DNA of 64,000 nt from Bog-159 sp035602155 (GTDB taxonomy: Bacteria > Acidobacteriota > Terriglobia > Bryobacterales > Bryobacteraceae), in contig DATNMW010000006.1 in the NCBI GenBank assembly GCA_035602155.1, forward strand, positions 1 to 64,000. The letters run 5' to 3'. The position numbers and the translations under genes were made by a program. This document shows, piece by piece, positions 57,940 through 64,000 of this stretch; positions within the stretch are counted from its first letter, which is position 1, and every line of letters starts with the position of its first letter. The notes under the pieces were generated by a model that was not told where the DNA came from, made no database searches, and was given only the letters and a program-made list of their open reading frames with translations.

Positions 57940-58854
57940 CTAGCGGTTTCCAGTAGGCTGCAGGAAAGTGCCCTCCCGGAGTTCCCGGAACGCCTCCTGG
58001 AGCTGCTCTTGGGTATTCATCACGATGGGACCATACCAAGCCACGGGCTCCTCCAGCGGTTGCCCCGAAACCAACAGGAACCGTATCCCGTCTTCCCCGG
58101 CCTGAACCGTGAGTTCGTCTCCGCGGTCGAATAGCACCAGTGACCGGTTGTCGGCTTCCGACGGAGGCGCGGTATCCGACCATCCGACCGCTTCGGTGGG
58201 CACCGCGAGTGGGCCGGATGCATTGCAAAACTTTCCGCTCCCCGCGAATACGTAGGCGAAGGCGTGGCGTGTGGTCTCCACCGGGAGGGTCTTCCGGCGG
58301 CCAGGAGCCACCGACACATCCAGGTACATCGGGTCCGCCGCGATGCCATCCACGGGACCGGCCTTACCCCAAAACTTGCCGCAAACCACGCGCACGTGCG
58401 TGCCGTCGTCGTCCGTGATTTCAGGAACCTCGGCGGCCTTCACCTCCTGGTAACGCGGCGCAGTCATTTTGAGCGCGGATGGGAGGTTGGCCCAAAGTTG
58501 GAAGCCATGCATGCGGCCGGCGTGGTCGCCTTTGGGCATTTCCTGGTGGATGATGCCGCTGCCCGCCGTCATCCATTGGACATCGCCGGCCGCGATCGCG
58601 CCGTGATTCCCCATGCTGTCGCCATGCTCCACGGTTCCGGCGAGGACGTACGTGATGGTCTCGATCCCCCGGTGCGGATGCCACGGGAAACCGGCCAGGT
58701 AATCTTCCGGAACGTCGTTGCGGAAGTCGTCCAGCAACAGGAACGGGTCGAAGTCGGACGTGTTGCCGAAGCCGAAGGCGCGGCGCAGGTGCACGCCCGC
58801 GCCTTCGAGCGTCGGCTTGGATTTGATAAGCCGCTTAACGGGTCGAAGGGACAT
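57940..58854 (-). CDS. Pirin-family protein
   Basis: 304 residues from the ATG at 58854 (MSLRPVKRLIKSKPTLEGAG); an upstream in-frame ATG at 58965 lies inside the sorbosone-dehydrogenase gene. Bicupin fold: LRRAFGFGNTSDFDPFLLLDDFRND, metal-binding PWHPHRGIETITYVLAGTVEHGDS, MTAGSGIIHQEMPKGD, with His, His, His and Glu ligands. Pirins can act as quercetin 2,3-dioxygenase-like enzymes or redox-sensing regulators; the role here is unknown. It is the last gene of a three-gene unit. Confidence 0.9.
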   Translation of the reverse strand: MSLRPVKRLIKSKPTLEGAGVHLRRAFGFGNTSDFDPFLLLDDFRNDVPEDYLAGFPWHPHRGIETITYVLAGTVEHGDSMGNHGAIAAGDVQWMTAGSGIIHQEMPKGDHAGRMHGFQLWANLPSALKMTAPRYQEVKAAEVPEITDDDGTHVRVVCGKFWGKAGPVDGIAADPMYLDVSVAPGRRKTLPVETTRHAFAYVFAGSGKFCNASGPLAVPTEAVGWSDTAPPSEADNRSLVLFDRGDELTVQAGEDGIRFLLVSGQPLEEPVAWYGPIVMNTQEQLQEAFRELREGTFLQPTGNR

Positions 58855-58862
58855 ATTCGATT

Positions 58863-60203
58863 CTATCGTCCTGAATAGCTGACGCGCCACAGGCTGTTCG
58901 ATCCGTCGTCGGTCACGATCAGCGAACCGTCCTGCGCCACTGCGACCCCCACCGGCCGCCCCCATACCCCGCCGTCCGCAGTCACAAACCCGGTCAGGAA
59001 GTCCTCATATTCGCCCTTGGCATGACCATCTTTCATCGGCACCCGGATGACTTCGTACCCCACGCGTACCGACTTATTCCAAGAGCCATGTTCGGCGGCG
59101 AAGATATCGCCCCGGTATTCGGCGGGAAACTGACTGCCGTCGTAGAAGGTCATTTCCAGCGAGGCGTTATGCGGTTGCAGCAAGACGTCGGGCGTGATCA
59201 CTTTGTTCTTCAACTCCGGATGCTTGCCCTGCTGCCGCGGGTCCTGGTGTCCGCCCATGTAATACCACGGCCAGCCGTAGAACCCTCCAGGCTGAACGTG
59301 CGTGATGTAGTCCGGCACCAAATTGTCGCCCAAAGCGTCCCGCTCATTCACCGACGCCCATAATTCGCCAGTGGTGGGATGCATCGCAATTCCCACCGGG
59401 TTGCGGATGCCATACGCATAAATCTGCAATCCGGTGCCGTCCGGATTGAACTCCAGAATATCGGCGCGATGGAACTCCTGTGGATGCGTATCGGCATCGT
59501 CGTCATTGGAGTGCGATCCCACCGAGACAAACATTTTCTTGCCATCGCGCGTGAAGGCGATGTCCCGCGTCCAGTGTCCGCCGCCGGTGAGGCGCCCGCC
59601 GGAAGGGATATCCGGAACGATCGTTTCCGCCGCGCCGCGCGCCTTCAGGTCGCCGTTGCGGTACGGAAAGCGCACCACCGAGCCGGTGTTGCCCACGTAG
59701 ATATATTGCGGATCCGGACCCGGCGGGTAGAAGGCGATGCCAAAGGGTTGCGTCAACCCCGTGGCGAATACTTCCACCGTCTGCGCCTTGCCGTCCGCGC
59801 CGATGCCGCGCAGTACCCGGATCTGTCCCGGCTCGCTTTCCGCCACGAACAGATCGCCATTGGGCGCCCGCCGGATCAGCCGCGGATTCTGCAGACCGGT
59901 GGCAAATTGGGTCACCGTGAAACCTGGCAAAGTCTTAGGCCAGGCATCCGCCGGCCGTGCGACCAAGTGCGGACGGTTGTCCGAAGATTTCGTTTGATAC
60001 GGTTCCGGTAGGTCGGCCACTGTGATCTTGCGGATCGCGCCGGGCTGCTCGTGGCGATAGTCCGTGAACGGCGCTTGAGGCTGCTCTACGGTTGCCGCGG
60101 GGGTGCCCCCGGAAAGCAGCGGAAGCAACCTGAAACCCACCGCGAATCCCGCCGCGGCGCACAACGCGATTGCGATACGAAAGTGAGAACGAAGGGTCTT
60201 CAT
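58863..60203 (-). CDS. PQQ-dependent sugar (sorbosone) dehydrogenase-like
   Basis: 446 residues. An N-terminal membrane anchor or signal (FRIAIALCAAAGFAVGF) is followed by a six-bladed beta-propeller: LPGFTVTQFATGLQNPRLIRRAPNGDLFVAESEPGQIRVLR, QPFGIAFYPPG, YGIRNPVGIAMHPTTGELWASVNERDALGDNLVPDYITHV, GGFYGWPWYYMGG and EHGSWNKSVRVGYEVIRVPMKDG. These are typical of L-sorbosone/aldose-sugar dehydrogenases. PQQ and calcium binding at the propeller top are assumed from the family. It probably works in the periplasm. Upstream AKR gene is adjacent with no gap; the pirin gene follows after 8 bp. Confidence 0.9.
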   Translation of the reverse strand: MKTLRSHFRIAIALCAAAGFAVGFRLLPLLSGGTPAATVEQPQAPFTDYRHEQPGAIRKITVADLPEPYQTKSSDNRPHLVARPADAWPKTLPGFTVTQFATGLQNPRLIRRAPNGDLFVAESEPGQIRVLRGIGADGKAQTVEVFATGLTQPFGIAFYPPGPDPQYIYVGNTGSVVRFPYRNGDLKARGAAETIVPDIPSGGRLTGGGHWTRDIAFTRDGKKMFVSVGSHSNDDDADTHPQEFHRADILEFNPDGTGLQIYAYGIRNPVGIAMHPTTGELWASVNERDALGDNLVPDYITHVQPGGFYGWPWYYMGGHQDPRQQGKHPELKNKVITPDVLLQPHNASLEMTFYDGSQFPAEYRGDIFAAEHGSWNKSVRVGYEVIRVPMKDGHAKGEYEDFLTGFVTADGGVWGRPVGVAVAQDGSLIVTDDGSNSLWRVSYSGR

Positions 60204-61184
60204 TTAGGCCTCCACCAATGCGCCGGCTTGCGCCAATTCGTTAACTCGTTCTACATCGGCGGCGGTCAGCAACACACTACCCGCCCATGCGTTCTCGGCC
60301 GCCTGGTTTTCGTCTCGCGCGCCCACCAGTGCGTGCGTGATGCCGGGTTGCGCGAGCGTCCAGGCGATCGCCAATTGACCGTCCGAAAAGCTATACTTCC
60401 GGGCCACCGGCTGCATTTGGTCGAGCATTTCCCTAACGCGAACGCGCGACTCGCGGCTGAACATCGGGTTGTGGCGGCGCAAATCGTCTTCCGGGAAAAC
60501 CCGCTCCGGATCGATCTTGCCAGTCAGCAGTCCGTTGGCCAGCGGCGAGTATGCCAGCATCGCCATGTGGTTTTGCCCGCAATACGGCAGGTACTCGCGT
60601 TCCAAGTCGCGGTGCAACATGCTGTATTGTTCTTGCGCGGCATCCACCGGGCCCACTGCCCGATATTGCCGCACTTGGCCGACCGTGCAGTTGGAGACAC
60701 CGATGGCGCGAATCTTGCCCTGCCTTTTCAATTCGAGCAGCGCGCCCATAGTCTCTTCGATCGGCGTGGTGGAATCCTGCCAGTGCGTCTGGTAAAGATC
60801 GATATAGTCCGTTTCCAGACGCCGCAAACTATGTTCGACTTCGTACCGAATCGAGTCCGCGCCGAGGTAGCGGTGAATGCGCGTACCATTTTGATCGACG
60901 AAAAATGTGCCCTTGGCTGTGTGCCATGTCAGGCCGCACTTGGTGGCGAGAATCACCTTGTCGCGGCGCCCGCGAATCGCTTCGCCCACGATGCGTTCGG
61001 AAAGACCGAGCCCGTAGGCCGGCGCCGTGTCGATGAAGTTGACACCGGCGTCGAGTGATGCATGAATGGAGCGGACCGATTTCTGCACATCGGTGCCTCC
61101 CCACATCCATCCGCCGATGGCCCACGTGCCATGCGCCACGACGGAAGCCGTAATTCCCGATTGTCCAAGAGGTCTGTATATCAT
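60204..61184 (-). CDS. Aldo/keto reductase
   Basis: 326 residues from the ATG at 61184 (MIYRPLGQSGITASVVAHGTWAIGG). TIM-barrel AKR: catalytic tetrad Asp in FIDTAPAYGLGLSERIVG (with the Tyr), Lys in DKVILATKCGLTW, and His in YIDLYQTHWQD. Substrate-loop and NADP-binding region: YSPLANGLLTGK...HALVGARDENQAAENAWAGSVL. It resembles the YajO/L-glyceraldehyde-3-phosphate-reductase group. Together with the dehydrogenase and pirin genes it suggests an operon for sugar or sugar-aldehyde metabolism. Confidence 0.9.
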   Translation of the reverse strand: MIYRPLGQSGITASVVAHGTWAIGGWMWGGTDVQKSVRSIHASLDAGVNFIDTAPAYGLGLSERIVGEAIRGRRDKVILATKCGLTWHTAKGTFFVDQNGTRIHRYLGADSIRYEVEHSLRRLETDYIDLYQTHWQDSTTPIEETMGALLELKRQGKIRAIGVSNCTVGQVRQYRAVGPVDAAQEQYSMLHRDLEREYLPYCGQNHMAMLAYSPLANGLLTGKIDPERVFPEDDLRRHNPMFSRESRVRVREMLDQMQPVARKYSFSDGQLAIAWTLAQPGITHALVGARDENQAAENAWAGSVLLTAADVERVNELAQAGALVEA

Positions 61185-61553
61185 GCCTTCGATATCGCAC
61201 TTCACGTGCCATGCGATGCCTATTGCAAGGCTTCGACTTAGAGCTGACTCGTGGGAAATGCACGCGCGACATAATTCACGAATTCACGAGATGCCGCGAC
61301 TTTGACATTCAACCTGGAACAGGGGTGAGGTGGCGCGGCCAAGTCTGGGCGGATCGTAGGCGCCAAAATAAGGGGCTGAACAGCCGACACCGTCCGCGCG
61401 CGACTATGTTTAGTTCCAAACTTCCCAGAACGGGACTTTTAGACCCGAACTAGATCCTCAGCGGAATCGAAGACACGTCGATGTCGACTATCGTGAGTCC
61501 AATCTTGTCAAGAAATCGCCGCAGGGAGCGCTCCGCGGCTCTTGGGTGCAGGC
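61185..61553 (+). other. Intergenic region, no gene recognised
   Basis: About 370 bp with no convincing coding frame, repeat or promoter. It lies between an intact aldo/keto reductase gene and the decayed locus to its right. Confidence 0.5.
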
Positions 61554-62119
61554 TCATTTCACGGAACAGATATTCGCGAGGAGCTTTACAGGCCATCCAA
61601 CAACCTGCTCGTTCCGTACTGCGCGCTGCCGCTCGGCAACCCTGAGGACCTTCCAATCACGAAGATAGTGATCGGAGCGCCATCCGTTGAGTTGCGTACC
61701 GCCGTGAAGCAGCACCTCCATCAGCCGCATCATGCGGGTGTCGTGAATTTTGATGCCGGCGACTTTGGTTTTGCCGGCCATGACCGGCAGTGCCATGCGT
61801 TGAAACAGCGGGAAGTCGACGTGCACGTTGAGGGATTGCGCTTCGAAGCCGGCGAAACGATCGTTAATGGCGACGAGTTTCCGGCGCAGGCATTCCAGGT
61901 TCTCCAGCCCCTTGTTCAGGCCCAGATCTTTCATTCGGTTGACGCACACTTCCACCCGCAGGAAGGTGCTGAACTTTTCGTACATGCGGCCCACCAGGTT
62001 CTTGCAGTAGATGCGCATGACATGGTGGCCGCGGTCGAGCTTTTCCAGCATGCTGTGCAGCTTGCCACGCAGCCGTTTGGTGACGCGCACGCTTTCCGTA
62101 TGCGTGCCCCGATTACTGT
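61554..62119 (-). pseudogene. Fragment of a conserved hypothetical protein
   Basis: About 185 open codons without a start: RIYCKNLVGRMYEKFSTFLRVEVCVNRMKDLGLNKGLENLECLRRKLVAINDRFAGFEAQSLNVHVDFPLFQRMALPVMAGKTKVAGIKIHDTRMMRLMEVLLHGGTQLNGW. The pattern (K-N-x-x-x-M-Y-x-K-x-x-x-x-L-R-V-E-x-x-x-N, then a R-x-x-x-L...G region and a late H-D-x-R-M-M-R-L) belongs to a widely distributed hypothetical family. Its N-terminal ~2/3 is missing: the sequence joins the interior of the aldo/keto reductase gene at about 62116. A chimeric junction. Confidence 0.6.
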
Positions 62120-62924
62120 AATAATCCGCTGCCCTTTGGCCAGCACCCAGGCTATAGCCAGTTGTGCCGGAGTGGCACCCTTATCCGCGGCGAGTTGCTT
62201 CAATTCTGCGACGACCCTCTCGTTCTGTCTGAGATTCTCGCCGCTGAACCGCGGCAGTTGTGCGCGAAAGTCTCCCGATTCGGCGGGTTTCGAACCGCTC
62301 AGCAACCCTCGGGACAGGACACCATAGGCGGTCACCCCGATGCCGAGTTCCTCGAGAACCGGGAAAATCAGCGTTTCGGGGCCGCGGCTAATCATCGCGT
62401 ACTCGATCTGCAGATCGCTGATCGGCAGCACGGAATGCGCCCTTCGGATAGTTTCCGCGCCCACCTCCGACAGCCCGGCGTACCGGACGTAGCCCGCCCG
62501 GATGAGGTCGCCAATCGCCCCAATGGTGTCCTCGATCGGGACATTGGGATACAGCCTGGATGGCCGATAGATGTCGATGTGGTCCACTCCGAGCCGCTTC
62601 AGGCTGTACGCAGCGAAATTCTTGACCGCCACCGGACGCCCATCGAAGCCGGCCCAGCCGCCGTCGGGAGATCGCAGCGCGCCGAACTTCACCGACAACA
62701 GCGCGGCATGGCGGCGGTGTTTCAACGCCCGCCCGATAAGCATTTCATTGTGACCCGCGCCGTAAAAGTCGCCGGTGTCGAGCAGCGTCACGCCAGCGTC
62801 AAGGGCGGCATCAATGGGTGGCGATACTTTCGTCGTCGTTGGCTGCGCCATACATCCCGGACATTCCCATGCAGCCCAGCGCGATGGGGAACACTTTCAG
62901 CCCGGTGGCGCCGAGATTACGCAT
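62116..62924 (-). pseudogene. Aldo/keto reductase, frameshifted and C-terminally truncated
   Basis: The N-terminus MRNLGATGLKVFPIALGCMGMSGMYGAANDDESIAT is followed by a one-base insertion (ACCC near 62814) that shifts the frame. The rest continues in the other frame: IDAALDAGVTLLDTGDFYGAGHNEMLIGRAL, SVKFGALRSPDGGW, HIDIYRPSRLYPNVPIED, through ISRGPETLIFPVLEELGIGVTAYGVLSRGLLSG to IAWVLAKGQRIITVIGAR, where it joins foreign sequence. Tyr of DFYG and Lys of SVKFG are kept. Two independent lesions make it a pseudogene. Confidence 0.85.
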
Positions 62925-63000
62925 GTCAACTTGATTTTCCGAAAGCATGCACCCATCGTAATAGAACGGCGTTCGCACGCCGCGGGCGGCTTCGGCCTGC

Positions 63001-64000
63001 CTAATCCCGCCGCAACGCCGACGCGGGATCCACTCGCGCGGCGCGCCGCGCCGGAATGTAGCTCGCGGCCAACGATACGGCCGCTATGAGAACGGCCACG
63101 CCCATATATGTCGCCGGATCGCTGGCTTTCACTTCGAACAGCATGCTGGCGACAAGGCGCGTGGCAGCCAAGGCGGCGATCAACCCCACTACCAGTCCGA
63201 TACCCGTCAACGTCATACCTTGTCGCAGAACCAGCCGTAAGACGTCTCCGGTGCGCGCGCCCAGCGCCATGCGCAGGCCGATCTCGCTGGCGCGCTGGCC
63301 AACCGTGTAGGCCACGACGCCGTAGACGCCGGCCATCGCCAGGCACACCGCGATCGCCGCGAAGAGTCCCAGCAGCAGGGTGCGGAAACGCGGCGCGGCG
63401 GTATTCTCCGCGAGCAGGTCTTCCATGCTGGCGAACTTCACCGGAACCTCCGCCGACCGCGCGCGCACCCTGCGCTGGATCGGCCCCCACAGCGCGCCGC
63501 CGGGCGCAGACGCCCGCACCACGATATTGAGCGCGGTGGACGGCTGCGGGTGCTGTTCGTAAGGCATAACAATTTCCGGCGCGGGATCCACGGCTGGCCC
63601 GTATTGCCTAATGTCGCCCACCACGCCTACGATCCGCATGCCCTTCATCGAGTCCAGCCCGCAATAGATCGTACGGCCTAGCGGGTCCTGGCCGGGAAAC
63701 GACTTGCGTGCCAGCGCTTCGTTGATCACGGCGGCAAAAGGCGCGTCGTACGTGTCGTGTTCGTTGAAGTCGCGGCCGCGCTTTAGCGGGATGCCCAGCG
63801 CGGTGAATGCGCCGGGCGTCACCACGGACAAAACGGCTTGCGGCGCGTTGACGTTGAACTCGTGCGGAAGCTGGTCGATAAAGTATCCGCCATCGGAGAA
63901 TACAGTGCCCGGTGTGTTGCGAGTGCCACCCACAGCCGAAACGCCGGGCAGCGTGGCAAGATCGGCCAGCAGATCCTTATAAAAGCGGGTAGCGCGGCGG
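63001..64000 (-). CDS. ABC transporter permease (MacB/FtsX type), C-terminal part
   Basis: At least 333 residues; the open frame runs past the right end of the window, so the start and N-terminal part are missing. It has a periplasmic MacB_PCD-like domain (AVLSVVTPGAFTALGIPLKRGRDFNEHD, INEALARKSFPGQDPLGRTIYCGLDSMKGMRIVGVVGDIRQYGPA), then three or four transmembrane segments of the FtsX domain (FRTLLLGLFAAIAVCLAMAGVYGVVAYTVGQRASEIGLRMALGART, GIGLVVGLIAALAATRLVASMLFEV, ATYMGVAVLIAAVSLAASYIPARRAARVDPASALRRD). Acidobacteria carry many such efflux-type permeases. Substrate unknown. Confidence 0.88.
   Translation of the reverse strand, partial: RRATRFYKDLLADLATLPGVSAVGGTRNTPGTVFSDGGYFIDQLPHEFNVNAPQAVLSVVTPGAFTALGIPLKRGRDFNEHDTYDAPFAAVINEALARKSFPGQDPLGRTIYCGLDSMKGMRIVGVVGDIRQYGPAVDPAPEIVMPYEQHPQPSTALNIVVRASAPGGALWGPIQRRVRARSAEVPVKFASMEDLLAENTAAPRFRTLLLGLFAAIAVCLAMAGVYGVVAYTVGQRASEIGLRMALGARTGDVLRLVLRQGMTLTGIGLVVGLIAALAATRLVASMLFEVKASDPATYMGVAVLIAAVSLAASYIPARRAARVDPASALRRD

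Overview
The window reads as a GC-rich chromosomal segment of a soil Acidobacteriota, most likely of the Solibacter/Bryobacterales type. The main pointers are a TIGR03435-type protein (a family expanded in soil acidobacteria), a giant Oar-like TonB receptor with an N-terminal carboxypeptidase-regulatory-like domain, Tat-exported Gfo/Idh and alpha/beta-hydrolase proteins, and a dispersed short repeat whose reverse translation reads PSRDRKGA. The lineage is inferred; no rRNA, tRNA or CRISPR array was seen.

Layout. 1-3.9 kb: ISKra4-type transposase remnant, a ketoacyl-ACP synthase, two small genes, a decayed DUF4062 gene flanked by a diverged direct repeat, and a small secreted protein. 4-11.6 kb: secreted astacin-type metalloprotease, esterase, TonB receptor. 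11.7-17.3 kb: aroA, convergent with tmk-holB; Gfo/Idh oxidoreductase, methyltransferase, UvrD-like helicase remnant. 17.9-23.3 kb: reductive pyrimidine catabolism (nitrilase-type amidohydrolase, preT, preA), an exported hydrolase, a DinB-like protein. 23.3-31.1 kb: a copied fragment of an E2 gene, hicBA, the lpdA-lipB-E2 operon, a POTRA-only exported protein, an ECF sigma operon, and an antitoxin with a broken ParE/RelE toxin. 31.15-37.1 kb: diaminopimelate/lysine operon dapE-asd-lysC-dapB-dapA-dapD. 37.1-42.6 kb: SDR, single-domain response regulator, three exported proteins, rsgA, vapBC. 42.6-49.3 kb: dnaE, an IS630 element with a damaged transposase, a TIGR03435 protein, a TrmJ-like methyltransferase. 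49.3-53.2 kb: a micro-gene for a 20-residue Lys/Ala/Pro peptide, a MidA/NDUFAF7-like methyltransferase, lineage-restricted genes, a baeRF10-type protein. 53.2-57.9 kb: histidine kinase/response regulator pair, FliA-type sigma factor, a membrane protein-TetR pair with a clear operator palindrome. 57.9-64 kb: pirin, sorbosone dehydrogenase-like and aldo/keto reductase operon, a chimeric aldo/keto reductase pseudogene, and an ABC permease cut by the window edge.

How the parts work together. Operons with overlapping genes are common (tmk-holB, preT-preA, lpdA-lipB-E2, the dap operon, SDR-response regulator, vapBC, hicBA). Housekeeping islands alternate with decaying accessory DNA: at least ten gene remnants, four toxin-antitoxin loci (two intact, two broken), two transposase loci and several short repeat families. 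The most unusual observations are (1) the self-contained micro-gene at 49324-49539 with a near-consensus promoter, a 5' hairpin, a Shine-Dalgarno and an intrinsic terminator; (2) a 27-bp dispersed repeat that supplies the C-termini of three proteins and an internal loop of LpdA; and (3) three cases in which a decayed copy of the end of a gene lies 0.7-1.9 kb from the intact gene.
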